The notes: generated from the sequence alone by a model not told the origin. A stretch of DNA of 64,000 nucleotides from Acanthosepion esculentum (GCA_964036315.1 OZ038500.1:57047745-57111744), one strand, 5' to 3'. Shown: positions 8,951-19,809, counted from the first letter of the stretch. Numbers and translations are program-made.

Positions 8951-9770
8951 AGGAGGTGCCATTCATATCAGAGACAAATGTTGAGTAAGATCCTCACTGG
9001 GTGCACTAGAAAACTGAGGTTGTGCCAAAGTACTAAATATTGAGCAGAGAAATATATACGAACACGGTGACACCAAAACCAACCAAACAAAAACAAAGCA
9101 ATTATATCCTCTCCTGAAGCTTGATTGCTAATTCTATGAGAGAAGAATTGCGAACACGTTCTTGGTTTAACGACCTGAAGAAGATCCAGGCAGCAACCCC
9201 GTCGTAACCAGGCTTGGTTTGTTGGCACAGAGTCGGGTTTATCGATTCTTCTGCCAACAGAGAAATTGGGTAAGTGCCAAGACAAAGTTTTCTTCTACTT
9301 GTTACCAGGCTTCGTTCTTTGCAACAACACTAAGTTCAGCTGTTACTTCAGGCCATCGTTATGCATAGAATGACAAGAATTTGGGCTGATAGTTAACAAG
9401 ATCGTTCAACAAACAATTACGACTGTGTATCGACGCGATATGTAGAATCGGTGAACCGGTTTAAATTCCGCTTGAATCTTTTGTGTTCAGTTTGCAGGAA
9501 TTCGATTAGAAAAGGCAGGGACTCGACTCCAGCTACTGGTTAAATAGTAGATCAGACTGGGCTTTCTATCCTTACGTAACAGCTAGTTTGGGAGAAACAC
9601 AGCCGCAATACAAGGTTTGTGGAGATAAAATCCTATGCTCTACTGGGAATCTTCATTTTCGCACCCACGCCCTTGAGAAAGACATGAATCCACCTCTAGT
9701 CATGGTAGCACAAGGTCGAAAGTGCGGAGTACTCAATGAAACCATTACACCGCGTCTACGTGCACAAATG
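8951..9770. repeat. SINE fragments and unassigned repeat sequence
   Basis: ATCCTCACTGGGTGCACTAG at 8990-9010 is a plus-strand SINE-A fragment. A diverged SINE-B-like stretch is suspected at about 9400-9580 (tRNA-like GGTTTAAATTCCGCTTG). At 9704-9765 a minus-strand SINE-A head and tail are fused across a deletion (TAGCACAAGGTCGAAAGTG ... ACCATTACACCGCGTC). A 105-codon reverse ORF at 8968-9285 is not recognised. Confidence 0.4.
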
Positions 9771-9905
9771 ATTTTCTAAGTGTACCTTTGATGTGGCATA
9801 AGGCCGAAAGTTCGGAGCGCCCAATGAAAATCGAACTCACTAGTCAGTCGTAATTGATCGAGCAAGACAAGCTTGATGGCCACTAGATCACGTCGAAGTG
9901 CCCTT
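9771..9905 (-). mobile_element. SINE-A copy 4
   Basis: Plus-strand text shows the reversed element: GATGTGGCATAAGGCCGAAA, ATCGAACTCACTAGTCAGTC, AGACAAGCTTGATGGCCACT and CACGTCGAAGTGCCC. A second, deleted copy lies just upstream in the same orientation. Confidence 0.75.
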
Positions 9906-10084
9906 CTCTCTCTAGTTATGGGTCAAAAAGTCAGGCAGACTGGGGTCTTACGGTTTTAGTAGCAGCCCATCTAGGAGGAAGGAGACAAGTTGGGTGTTAG
10001 TGCGAATAATTCCACCCTTAAAACCTTACTTGTTACGGAAACCACAACAGCAACACAGAGTGTGTCGAGCCTGTTGTCTTCTAT

Positions 10085-10437
10085 TTAACTGGGAGTTTAC
10101 AACATTTACTCTATTTCCATGCGGACTATTGTCCTCATCTTTGTTGTTGTTATCACAACGTTTCGGTCGTTGTGCTCACCGGCTTGCATATATGTCGATC
10201 TGGGTAAACTACAGGAAATTCGGGACTGAACACTTTATTTCATCTACGGTGGTAGACTGTTCTCTGTCCACTGCTCATGTCTAGGGATATCTTGTCTAGT
10301 TCTTATTTTTAATACTGTTCAATTATTGCTTGCCCTCTTTCCACTGAGTCAAAGTGCACACTGTCCAGTCCAGGGATTGAACTCACAATTACTAGGTCAC
10401 CAAATTCACTAAACAACGCTTTAATCCACTTGGCTAT
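10085..10437 (-). mobile_element. SINE-C copy 2
   Basis: The reversed tail shows CGGACTATTGTCCTCATCTT, ACAACGTTTCGGTCGTTG and AACACTTTATTTCATCTACG. The reversed tRNA-like head lies at about 10345-10437 (TTGAACTCACAATTACTAGG, AACGCTTTAATCCACTTGGC). It abuts the foldback element at 10438. Confidence 0.6.
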
Positions 10438-10848
10438 TTAATCGAAATAAGTGCTTCGGTTAATCGAAATAACTGCTTCGGTTAATCGAAATAAGTGCTA
10501 CCATTAAACGAAATAAGTGATGTGGCTAATTGAAATAAGTGCTTCGTAATATGTTGACGACGCAAACTTATTTTTCTTAGGGTGACTACTATTTTAATTT
10601 GTTGCAAGATGCCTCGGCGGTGGGCAATCTAACCATCACCGAGGCTAGTCTGGTTGACTATTACTACTGTGTAGTGTGTTCGATCCTAACCAGGCGCCTC
10701 ATACAAATTTCGACATAAAATGAACAGAGGTTTGCATCAGCAACACATTACGCAGCACTTATTTCGATTGACCACATCACTTATTTTGATTAACGGTAGT
10801 ACTTATTTCGATTAACTGGGTTACTTAGAACGATTACTTCGTTACTTA
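10438..10848. mobile_element. Foldback element with tandem-repeat arms and a central hairpin
   Basis: Left arm 10438-10546 is about four degenerate copies of a 25-bp unit, GGTTAATCGAAATAAGTGCT. Right arm about 10752-10848 is the same unit inverted. The 205-bp centre has a strong hairpin at 10611-10645 (GCCTCGGCGGTGG paired with CCATCACCGAGGC). Inverted arms built of short direct repeats are characteristic of foldback (FB-type) transposons. No coding sequence is inside, so mobilisation would have to be in trans. Confidence 0.6.
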
Positions 10849-10867
10849 TGCAAATGTAAAAACTCTT

Positions 10868-11310
10868 AGTTTGTTTTGGTTGATCTTGTTTTAGAGGCAT
10901 GTTAACACCTCTATGGGTTATTTAATGCCCAAATGTGAATATTTTGAACACAGTTTCATGGCTTCGATTAAGTATATTTTGAACGCAAATTGTATATATT
11001 CAATTGCAGATGAAATATACTGCTGGTCATTGTACTATGAAAAGCTATTGTTGATAATATTTTGTATAATAATGTATTGCTGGTATTTTTACTATAAAAA
11101 TGTATTTTTATATTTAGCGTTTTGTTTGGCGGTTCATTATTCGCCAATAGCTGGGACCCTAACAGGTACTACCACCCCGGGTTATGGTAAGCCTGGAAGC
11201 AAAAGTAATTAAGAGGTGGTTCCAATTAAGAACAGCAGTAATTAAGAGGTGGTTCCAAACTACATCCGGCAGCAAAGCCGGATGTAGTTTATCGTCATAC
11301 CCAAGACTAG
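10868..11310 (+). repeat. Family-D dispersed repeat, copy 3
   Basis: 5' block AGAGGCATGTTAACACCTCT, AT-rich middle with AAAAATGTATTTTTATATTT and GCTGGTATTTTTACTATAAA, then GCTGGGACCCTAACAGGTAC, ACCACCCCGGGTTATGG and a duplicated AATTAAGAGGTGGTTCCAA block. It ends in a hairpin: AACTACATCCGGC and GCCGGATGTAGTTT at 11261-11290 are inverted. Confidence 0.65.
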
Positions 11311-11404
11311 AACACTTAATTGAAAGACGACTATAGGGAGGTACTGTTGAATTTGCATACCGTGGCAATAATTGTACATAAAATGAAGCACAAAAAAAAA
11401 TTGC

Positions 11405-11850
11405 TTACGGCCGTATAATGTTGAAACATCAGTCCCCGTTCGATCAACGTAGTTAAGCAAAGTTGAATGTGATCAGTATCTAGACTGTTGCCCGTTTAGA
11501 AATAAGTATGTAAGTTTGGATGTGCGGGTGATGTGATGGATAATGGCTCGGTGAGAAATCGGAGAATCAATTTTGAATTAAAGTCGTATTCGTTACATTC
11601 ACTTACGCACCCCCCACACACGCACCCAAAAAGAACATGGCGAAAAAGGCATGACTCAATCCATTCCCCCTAAGCTATGGGTTAAATAGCAGAACAGACT
11701 AGGTCCTATAGCCATTGCTGGCATCCAGTCAACCGCAGAATGTACACAGTAGTCTACTGAGGCAATTCTTCGGGCAAGATAAACATGAATCGAGAAGAGA
11801 CTTTGATCGCTCAAGCGTGCGTCGTGCATTGAACCTAAGGAAAATAAGTA
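11405..11850 (+). mobile_element. SINE-B copy 1: 5S rRNA-derived head joined to tRNA-like sequence (diverged)
   Basis: TTACGGCCGTATAATGTTGA at 11406, GATCAACGTAGTTAAGCAAA and ATCAGTATCTAGACTG follow the order of a 5S rRNA gene. A tRNA-like part begins near 11520 (GGGTGATGTGATGGATAATG). The tail includes TAGTCTACTGAGGCAATTCT and GATCGCTCAAGCGTGCG. It is more diverged than the copy at 26546. Confidence 0.6.
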
Positions 11851-12169
11851 ATCGAATAATCGTTTTAACATAAGAAGGTAGGTGCTGTTTGCGTCGCTCG
11901 TGATTCAGCAGAAGCATGATTTGTCTAGCTAGCGTTGACATCTACATATCTCTGAATTAACTTGAACGTATCTCGCCATTTTGGGGACGCTTAATAAAAA
12001 TTAATACAATTTCAATCAATGCAGAAATTGACTTAATGGAGGCGACCAGGCGAAAGAAGAATCTCAAATGAATCACCAACCAATGAAAGCTTTACTCTGT
12101 GACTGCCGGTCTCAAACTTTGTTACCAACCAAATATTCTCATCAAAGGAGTCAGCTATTATGAACATTT

Positions 12170-13062
12170 AAAGCGATTAAGCACTGCTTTCATTCTTTTC
12201 TTTCTATGTGTCGTGTCAGTTCAGGACGTAGCCGATCATTGCTCTCCACCTTCCCTATCCCTTGCAACTCTCAACAAGTTCCTTCCATCTGCCACCTCCC
12301 ACAGACCCAGATCTGTCATCCACTTGCTTACGGCCTCTAGGTATTTCATGCGTTGTTTTCCCTTGTCTCTCTTTCACTCTATTCGACCCATGAGTATCAG
12401 ATTCTTCCTTTATGTGTCCCAGGAAATTTTAGTTGCCTATTCCTGGTGTTAAGTATAAGCCTCCTCCTTGTTTGCATCCTCTCTAAGACATTCATCGTTG
12501 CTCACACGCTCGGTCCATGATATCCTTATCATCCTTCTGTAGAACCACTTCTCCGTCGCCTCGAGTCTCTTCTTCATCTTTGAGGAAATCGTCCAACATT
12601 TGCCGTAACGAAGGACAGATGTCACGTAACAGCTCAGTATTGGCCATCCCAATAGTCTACGGATCTCAGTGTCGCATTTACCGTTCTCTGTCGGAACGCT
12701 TCCCAGACATTGAAACTTCCGAGTCTGCTTGATTCTAGTGTGCCTGACCTGAAAATCGCATTTCGGGCTCAAACTTTTACTGATGACCATGCATTCTGTT
12801 TTCTTGTAGTTTATGCTTAGTCCCTTGTTCACACTCTCCTTCGCTACCTTCTGTAGGAGATTTTGTAATTTTTTCAGTGTCTGCTATCAGTACTGTGTCA
12901 TCTGCGTATTTCATGTTGTTAAGATTGTGGCTTCCAATGCTAAATCCAGGTAGGGTTGCCAATACTCTCAGAATTGCCTCGTTGTATAAGTTGTATAGGT
13001 CCGGTGAGAAGACACGTCCTTGCCTTAGCCTCCCTAAAAATTACTCCAATCTGAGGCGCCAA
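12170..13062 (-). pseudogene. LINE-B (non-LTR) reverse transcriptase, C-terminal half
   Basis: On the minus strand the RT fingers/palm read LRQGRVFSPDLYNLYNEAIL (about 13055-12990), matching the RQG..SPDLFN motif. Then come ATLPGFSIG and MKYADDTVLIADTE (12915-12870), the catalytic YADD. A second frame (12832-12449) continues with NYKKTECMVISKS, QCLGSVPTENGKCDTEIRR, then YVTSVLRYGKCWT and FYRRMIRISWTERVS. The 3' part to about 12170 has diverged RNFLGH and WRAMIG motifs. Motif choice suggests an RTE- or L2/CR1-type LINE. Frameshifts show it is inactive. Confidence 0.8.
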
Positions 13063-13739
13063 CACTGGAGTCTCTATACTTATGACCATGTCAGACGAAA
13101 AGATAGCCAAAGTATATCCTTGTTTAAGTAGACTCAGCAAAGTTATTAATAAACCTGTATAGTTACTGAATCCAAGTTCAAGCCTCTTTAGGCGTAACGA
13201 GCTAGGATATCACACGCGTACAACAGGAAAGTGATTTCGATATCTACTGGAGATCCCCTGGTAGTGTTTATGTTAGGCTAAGCTAAATTTAAAGAAGTCC
13301 CTGCAACTGACTGTTGGTTAGCACAGGGGTCGGCAGCCTACGACAAGCGTGCCACACGTGGCACGCCATGCAATTTCCAATGGCTCGCAGCCGCAAATGA
13401 TATCACGAAGTCTAAACCAATAACTACTACAACGCAAATATTTAGCTGTTTCAATTTTGATATATACTAAAATGTATATAATTTATATTACTATATAAAA
13501 TATATCGTAGAACAGGCATACTGACTTTGACTTGTATAAATAATACGTATGCTGTTGGCCCACTGAATGGTTTTATAAAACTAAGTCGGCACATAGCAAA
13601 AGTTGGGTTACCAAGTTGCAATTCAGGTATTTTCCATTGAATTTCGGCTTGACGATAAACATATTTCCGGAGCCAATACACTGTGCCAATTATTAGTATA
13701 TCCAGCAAGGTCATCAGATCTACTTCCTTTTTCATTAAG

Positions 13740-13742
<3 letters not shown>
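13063..13742. other. Spacer with a hAT-like terminus
   Basis: At 13325 the sequence CAGGGGTCGGCAGCCTACG closely resembles the terminal inverted repeat of hAT-superfamily elements (CAGGGGTCGGCAAxC). It is followed by the inverted pair GCGTGCCACACGTGGCACGC. No matching right end was found, so only a possible element remnant is reported. The remainder is AT-rich. Confidence 0.35.

Positions 13743-13827
<85 letters not shown>
13743..13827. repeat. (TA)n microsatellite
   Basis: About 42 TA units without interruption. Confidence 0.95.
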
Positions 13828-13829
<2 letters not shown>

Positions 13830-14470
13830 AAATAAATTTAATTTAAACTTCTCTGCGTTTACTTGGCTTCGATTTAATCCGATGAAGTCTTAAAGAATGG
13901 AATGAGTTACACGAAAATGTTTGTCCACTTTGTCGTAGTTTTTTCTCTAAAATTGTTGTTGATATATAAAAATTGATATATCGTTTACCAATTCTGATGC
14001 TTCCAATTCGTAGAACCACGTTGAACCACGTAGAACCACGTCTTTGTTGCATCAAGTTTCCTCTTCATCTGAAAGGTAAATGTTAAATGTTCGTTGCCAT
14101 ATACGTTATATAGCAATTCAGCACTTTTCATTTCTGTCTAACCAAGATTTCCTATTTCTTAACACTTTTTTTCTCCTTTTAGTAGGCATCGTCATATATT
14201 CCAGTACATTTCAGTGTCGCAATATCTGTCATGTGGCAAAACACTTCATAGATATTTAAATTACTGTGTTTGGTTGATCATAACGCCTCCAATTCGTAGC
14301 TAGAATCTTGAGCTATTCCTTTTCTTGATGGCTATTCACTGCATTGCCGGTTGTCCCACTTGACTTTGCCAAAACGCATACTAGGGGGCGCTCTTTAAGC
14401 CGATACATAGGCAATATTCTCGCTCGTCCTCTTTTTGTTTTTCAACTGTCGCTTTCAAATGTAGACACAC
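13828..14470. other. No recognised gene; short triplicate GTAGAACCACG
   Basis: The only local structure is GTAGAACCACGTTGAACCACG repeated near 14010-14040 (three short copies). Otherwise mixed AT-rich sequence. Confidence 0.3.
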
Positions 14471-14615
14471 GTAGATAGTGATTTTCCAAGCGTAGCATAG
14501 ATGTGGCGCAAAGTCGAAAGTATGGGGCACCCAATGATGATCGAACTCACTACTCAGTTGTAATTGTTCTAGCGAGACAAGCTTGCTAACCATTACACCG
14601 CCTCGAGGTGCCCAA
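14471..14615 (-). mobile_element. SINE-A copy 5
   Basis: The reversed tail AAGCGTAGCATAGATGTGGC is followed by reversed B-box GATCGAACTCACTACTCAG and head AGACAAGCTTGCTAACCATT. It accounts for most of a 138-codon reverse ORF at 14381-14797, which is therefore not a gene. Confidence 0.8.
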
Positions 14616-15360
14616 GTCATACGTTTGATAGAAATGCCGAGGCGTGTTCGGTGTCTTGGTCCTAATTTAGTATACTCTCTCACACACGCATGCATACACA
14701 CGTGTCTATCACACACGACTGTCAAACACACAAAAATTCTTATCACAACTTGTTTTTTCTTCCGTTCGTAAAAAATGGTCGTTTGTTTGATATTCATTGT
14801 TTTTTGACAGTCGTAACCGTATTTTCTTACAATTAATCATTTCTTGAAGTGTTTTTTAATTGTCTATCATTTTCTGAATACTTACAAATTAACATCAGCC
14901 GTGGATGGTATTTGATTTGTCGAGGATTTTCCTCCAACGACCATTTTTCGCGAAGATGTGGAGGACTCCGCATTACTCCGAGTGGATCGGAAAATTTGAG
15001 TATTTCCTTGCTGGGGTGTCTTGTATGGGTATATCCATAGTTCAGCCCGATTATATACTTGGCGTCTATGAGGTTATTTTCTAGGTTAACTCTCTGATGC
15101 ATCTAGTTCACTTTGGCGCATCTTTGGGTGAATCCAGTAATACTGTAATCACCACAGATCAAATCCACTGCGGTCAAACGTTACTTATTGATATTAAATT
15201 CTATTCCTGGCATGAGTCACCTACTACACGTGCATTAAAACCATGTATTCAGATTGCTATTTATTTAGAAACAAAATATTAATGATCTCTTAGGGTTGAC
15301 CTGTTTTATATTGGGGTTACCACATATCAATTTCTTTTAGAACAATGTTTACTTATTGAC
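14616..15360. other. No recognised gene or repeat
   Basis: Short frames (89 aa reverse at 14833-15102; 63 aa forward at 14849) overlap and match nothing recognised. An (ACAC)-like patch lies near 14680-14720. Confidence 0.3.
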
Positions 15361-15812
15361 ATCCGTCCTGGGTATGACGATAAACTACATACGTGTCCTG
15401 GGGTATAACGTTAAACTACGTCCAACAGAAAGGCCTCTGATCAGGTGGTTTTGAGGAGCGTGGAACGACCTCTAAATTGCTGGTGTTCCGAGGTGCACCC
15501 TGTCCCGGGGTGGTAGCACCTGTTAGGATCCCAAATATGGGCAAATAGTTAGCCCCCAAACTGGGGTGAAAACACTATGAAAGTGTAAAAATAGGTCTTA
15601 ATAACAGAAATACTTTGTAAAAAAATACCATCAATACATTATTACCAGCAATACTTTTTTGAAAAAATATTATCAGAAATAGATTTTTTGAAAGAAAAAA
15701 TATTACTAGCAATACATGTTTGAAAAAAAATATGACCAGCAATAAAAATTTTGTCGGCATTAAATAACCCATTGAGGTTGATATGCCGTAAAACAAACCA
15801 AACCAATCTTAT
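15361..15812 (-). repeat. Family-D dispersed repeat, copy 4
   Basis: Reversed order of the family blocks: GTCCTGGGTATGACGATAAA (present twice, 15365 and 15396), GGCCTCTGATCAGGTGGTTT, TGGTAGCACCTGTTAGGATC, CACTATGAAAGTGTAAAAAT, an AT-rich middle with several ACCAGCAATACA-type subrepeats, and GTTGATATGCCGTAAAACAA at the end. It is one of the most complete copies. Confidence 0.7.
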
Positions 15813-16068
15813 TGACTTAATAACATACTATAATACTTTCATTGTCTTTTTTTCCAAGCATCAACAAACATCAATTGTCTACAATTTAACTATTTTTACA
15901 GGTCTTTTTGTTCATTACTATTAAAGGTTTTGACTAAAATTTGACCTATTTTCTGGGTCGGTTTCTTTGACAGTCTTTTCTTTAACGAATTGCTTTGGTC
16001 AAAAGGCACAGAATTCTTGGGGGTGGAATTCTTTTTTTAAAATTTCCTAGTCTTCGATTCTTCACTAT
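15813..16068. other. AT-rich spacer, nothing recognised
   Basis: No element or ORF was recognised between the family-D copy and the next SINE-C. Confidence 0.3.
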
Positions 16069-16385
16069 TTACATTATTCGGACTATTGTCCTCATCTTTG
16101 TCGCCATATACGTTGTACGCTCCGGCCTTCTTCAGGTGGTTGAAATGTCGAACTGAACCATTTGCTTCGCTCACTGGGGTAGACTGTTTTAGTTCCACGT
16201 GCCATGTCTAATGGATGTCAGTTAGCTCCTGTTAATTCCCCTCTCCAATTTCTCCACAGCCTTAACCGGGTATTGAACTTACACTCTTTGGGTCCTGTCA
16301 CTGGATCTAACGAACGCCTTTATCCACTGTGCCATGTGTCCTCAAGGACACATGGCACAGTGGATAAAGGCGTTAGTTAGATTCT
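16069..16385 (-). mobile_element. SINE-C copy 3 with a palindromic 5' end
   Basis: Reversed tail (CGGACTATTGTCCTCATCTT, ACGTTGTACGCTCCGGCC, TTCTTCAGGTGGTT) and reversed tRNA-like head (AACTTACACTCTTTGGGTCC, AACGCCTTTATCCACTGTGC). The head ends in a near-perfect palindrome at about 16333-16366: GTGCCATGTGTCCT / AGGACACATGGCAC. Beyond it the tRNA-like A-box region restarts in plus sense (AGTGGATAAAGGCGTTAG) and stops after about 30 bp, so this copy looks like a truncated foldback. Confidence 0.65.
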
Positions 16386-17025
16386 TACCATTTTCTGTAT
16401 ATATATTTAAAAAAAAAACGCCAATCAATGCGAAATATAGCGTCATTTAATATTTAACCCAAGTAAGCGTTTGCGCGAAAGAAAGAAAAAGTAAAAATAC
16501 ATTTGAATAATGGAGAAGAAAAAAAGCAGTTACAAAATGCCAACACAACGACAAAATGTCTGCAAGAAGAATGTACTTTTCGTTTGAAAGTCGTTCGTGA
16601 TACTGTCTGCAAGATTAAATCTTTCTTTGCAAATCGTCTCAAATGTAGGTTAGTGTAAGCGAGTTCAGATAAACGGATTTATGAGGCCTGTGCAGAAAGT
16701 ATTTAGCTATTTTAAATATTTCGAGAGGCGGTTGTGCGGGCTTCATTTACCTTGGCCATAAATCAGAGACAGATTTACTGCGCATGCGTAACCAGAGTCA
16801 CTTCCGTGTTATTACTGAGTCGGCAGTAAAACGCCACAGAGGGAAATAGTATACCTTACGGCTGTTGTATTTTGAAGCGAAATATACATGAAGTTTTCTT
16901 CGGAACTTGGTATTCATCTACATAATTTTTTCCTTTCTCTCTCTCTCAGTTTTAGTTATGGGAACTTACCCATAATAGGAATGGACTATTCCGTACCTCA
17001 TAAATACTGCTCCTCAAGAGGGAGC
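16386..17025. other. Spacer; NRF1-like palindrome, no gene recognised
   Basis: TGCGCATGCGTA at about 16780 matches the NRF1-type palindromic core GCGCATGCGC loosely. A short hairpin GCTCCTCAAGAGGGAGC lies near 17010. A 62-codon reverse ORF is not recognised. An LTR-like interpretation for 16700-17640 was considered but no terminal repeats were found. Confidence 0.3.
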
Positions 17026-17400
17026 AGCAGTGAGTGAGTCAGTCCTTTTTGGACGTCTCAGCTAGCCGGTCGAACTATCTACCTCTGAGGCAGAGGGGAA
17101 CTGGGCAGGGAGGAACCCGGACGAGGCTCCGCCGAAGGGCAGAGCCTCGTTCGGGGAGGTTGACCAACCCGATCCCGATTATAAGGGGTTCTACGGGCAA
17201 TTTTTGCACGAGCCTACGGGCTCGGAAAGCCCACATTAAACCGGCCTTGTGCCACATTTGACACACGTGGGCGTGTTAATGGACATCGTCAGTGAGTCAG
17301 TCCTTCTTGGACGACTCGGCTAGACGGTCGAACTCTCTGCCTCTAGGCAGAGGGGAACTCTCTGCCTCTGGGCAGGGAGGAACCCTGAACATCGTCAGTG
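17026..17400. repeat. GC-rich repeat H, copy 2, with internal direct duplication
   Basis: This is a sharp GC-rich island in AT-rich DNA. The block AGTGAGTCAGTCCTT...GGTCGAACT...GGCAGAGGGGAACT occurs at about 17030-17112 and again at 17288-17395, where the inner CTCTGCCTCTxGGCAG unit is itself repeated. The centre has a hairpin (GAGGCTC at 17123 and GAGCCTC at 17143) and ACGAGCCTACGGGCTCGG. Part of it matches 4365-4595 in reverse. No coding function is evident. Confidence 0.55.
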
Positions 17401-18014
17401 AGTGAGTGAGTCAGAGACAGTCGTTTCAGACGATTACTGTAAGACATTGGAATAGTGATACTTCGAGAACAACGTAGTTCTCTCTAACCTAACCTGATTG
17501 TTATTACTAACACTTCTACTTCTTTTGTACATATTCTGTTTGTAATATATCTGTGTTATTCCATACCTGTGTTCGAGTTATTCTTCATTGGTTCTACCTT
17601 GGACCATCACCGTGGTACAAGGAACCTGGACCATACCAGTTTTAAACAAATTTCATTCAACACAAGCCTCAAAAGTCACTCAAGGTAGAGGATTACTGAA
17701 TGAAGTGTGTGATATGAATATAAGAGGATGTAGAAGGCAGTGATAATTATCAGAATGGATAAAGATTGTCCATTGACTTGAAGTTGTTAAGAGTGTAATG
17801 CTGAAGGAATCATCCACAGGAGAGACTGTTTTGGGGAAAATAGTCTAAGATAAACTTTCCTCTTGCAGTTGGAATACGGGGGAAAAAAAGGTTATTCGAC
17901 TTGTCTTCCTAAATAAAGATATTTAATATTTATCCTAAATTGAGTAACATTTTATTGATAGTTCTTTTTATGTTTAAGGCTTGTAATATTTTTACTCTGT
18001 ATAAATACAACCCC

Positions 18015-18016
<2 letters not shown>
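17401..18016. other. No recognised gene
   Basis: Mixed sequence; GACCATCACCGTGGTAC and CCTGGACCATACC near 17600-17640 are minor inverted motifs. No repeat family was assigned. Confidence 0.3.
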
Positions 18017-18082
<66 letters not shown>

Positions 18083-18147
18083 GAGAGAGACACATAGAAA
18101 GAAAGAATGAGAGAGAGAGAGAGAGTGAGAGAGAGACTGAGAGAGAT
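18017..18147. repeat. (TA)n followed by (GA)n microsatellite
   Basis: TA units from 18017 to 18079, then GA-rich sequence to 18147. The overlapping reverse ORFs read as Tyr-Ile and Ser-Leu runs, so they are artefacts. The GA tract borders a Tc1-like element. Confidence 0.9.
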
Positions 18148-18148
18148 C

Positions 18149-18720
18149 GGATGTAAGAGCAAAATTGTTCAAATTCTGTTACAGCATAATTTTCCATCCT
18201 ATAAAATGTTTATTATCTAAAAAAACAACAATAAAAAAACAAAAAAAACCTACACTAATTGAGTTTCTTTTTTCCAGGTTTTCAGATAAGACGTTCAGTT
18301 AGGTAGAAAGAGAACAGGTTAAAATCGTTTAGTATCAGACCCACTATATCTTTCCAAATGAGCAATGGTGAGAGGAAAAAGATCATTCAGTTCTTTAGTA
18401 ATGGTACCGACATTCATACTCTGGCTTCCATCTTCAAATCCATTCAAAAACCATCAAGAGAAAGGTGAATAATTTTAAAAAAGAGGGAGCAGTAGAGAAA
18501 AAAAAATAAATCAGGAGGTAGCAACAGCAAGAGCGATCATCATTTCAACTTAAAAATACATTCCTATTGCTCAAAGTAGAGTCCAATAGTGTCATAAAAA
18601 CCTCGGAGAATTGCAGTGAGATATCATTAATCATTTCTAAGATAAAACGGTTTAAAACTTAATCTAATATTTGAATATTTTTGCTGTTACACGATTTGGA
18701 CAATTTTACTGTTAAACCCG
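18149..18720 (+). mobile_element. Tc1-like element F, copy 1, transposase relic
   Basis: The left end GGATGTAAGAGCAAAATTGT and right end CGATTTGGACAATTTTACTG are diverged inverted repeats matching the better-kept ends at 61667 and 62337. Within it (about 18358-18490) one frame reads MSNGERKKIIQFFSNGTDIH, then ASIFKSIQK and VNNFKKEGAVEKKK. This is the paired helix-turn-helix start typical of Tc1/mariner-group transposases, ending in the linker where many Tc1 proteins have RKxRSGRP. The catalytic domain is gone. It sits between (GA)n and (TACA)n/(TA)n. Confidence 0.65.
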
Positions 18721-18835
<115 letters not shown>

Positions 18836-19143
18836 GTATCACCCCAAGCAAGGCCGGAGGCCACTATCACGCAAGGGGTTAAAGAAGGGTTGGAGGAAGA
18901 GCGGATAGGAGTGGCAAGGGAGGGGATGTGGTGAAAGAGAAAGACAGTGGGTCGATCAAGGCAAGGGGGCCACAGAAGATCCGGAGCGAGAGCAGATAGG
19001 AATGAAAAATGAAAGGATGTGGAGAAGGGAAGTGGATAGATCAAGGCAACTGGAGATGTCGATTGACGCTACACTTAAACCGTTGGAGATTGTATTTGTC
19101 AGGGAAACACTAATAGGGAAGGGAGTTCCATAGGCGAGTTGTG

Positions 19144-19146
<3 letters not shown>
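18836..19146 (-). pseudogene. LINE-A 3' end, truncated by a TA repeat
   Basis: Reversed signature ACCCCAAGCAAGGC at 18841 marks the 3' terminus, followed by GCAAGGGGTTAAAGAAGG. Minus-sense residues at the far end match RLWNSLP-type sequence of the longer copies. The element stops abruptly at the TA block at 19146. Confidence 0.65.

Positions 19147-19219
<73 letters not shown>
19146..19219. repeat. (TA)n microsatellite
   Basis: About 37 TA units directly separating a LINE-A 3' end from the Penelope-like relic. Confidence 0.95.
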
Positions 19220-19223
<4 letters not shown>

Positions 19224-19243
19224 AACAATTAAAGGGAAAGATC

Positions 19244-19780
19244 TATGAAAAAGCAGGAAAAGTTTTCGTATGACGCGTTTCGTCCTTTAGGACTTCATCT
19301 AAGTTTGTGTTGGGACATTGTCTATGAAGCTAGGGCGATTAGTGGCGGAGAGACCAAATACTATGTTGGAGCTGTCGAATGTGAGTGGAAAAGACGATAC
19401 TACAATCATAAAATGAGTCTGATCAACTGTAGATACAAAGGTAGTACTGCACTTTTTAACTAATTGACAGCGGAAAGGAGGCACCTACCATCACATGGAA
19501 AGTACTGGCCAAATCAAGACCATATAACGGAGCCGTAATTTGTGCTTGGCTGAAAATCTGATAATCTAACAACAAATGGGTGTACACCTATTAAATAAAA
19601 AAAGCGAGCTTATAACCGCATGCCGGTATGAGGACGAATATTTTATTCCGTCCGGCGTAGGGATTATCTGCCACCCCTGGAGTATATAAATTAATAGATT
19701 ACTTGGTTTCGTATTTCTTCCTGATGATTGCTACATGAAACTCTGAGGTTTGGATTCTGCTATTATTGAGTTGATAATAT
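19244..19780 (+). pseudogene. Penelope-like element: GIY-YIG endonuclease domain relic
   Basis: One frame reads WDIVYEARAI, then KYYVGAVECEWKRRYYNHK and GSTALFN. This corresponds to the GIY-YIG nuclease of Penelope-like retroelements (family pattern VVYxA...xYIGxTxxxFKxRYxNHxxSF...STxLSxYIW), with VGA in place of the canonical YIG. A shift leads to TITWKVLAKSRPYNGAV and then LNKKSELITACRY, matching the end of the domain in other Penelope proteins (SELIxxCRH). Frameshifts and stops make it dead. The RT domain is not present upstream; a TA repeat and LINE-A 3' end occupy that side. A hammerhead-like core follows at 19721. Confidence 0.75.
19721..19741 (+). ncRNA. Hammerhead-like core in the 3' region of the Penelope relic
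   Basis: CTGATGA (19721-19727) and GAAAC (19737-19741) are spaced as the two core strands of a hammerhead with a very short stem II (about TTG/CAT, imperfect). Stems I and III could not be closed convincingly here. Penelope-like elements are known to carry minimal hammerhead motifs, so the position is suggestive. It may be a decayed ribozyme or coincidence. Confidence 0.4.
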
Positions 19781-19809
19781 CATTATATTAAATTTAGGCT
19801 CTGTAGACT

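Noticed and set aside
13325..13742. Complete hAT element
   Set aside because: Only a left-end-like CAGGGGTCGGCA motif is visible; no right end or 8-bp duplication was found.
14381..14797. 138-codon reverse ORF
   Set aside because: Its middle is the reversed SINE-A copy; the ends match nothing.
16700..17640. Solo LTR or LTR retrotransposon
   Set aside because: GC-rich island and a GCGCATGCGT motif suggested it, but no matching terminal repeats, primer-binding site or pol sequence were found.
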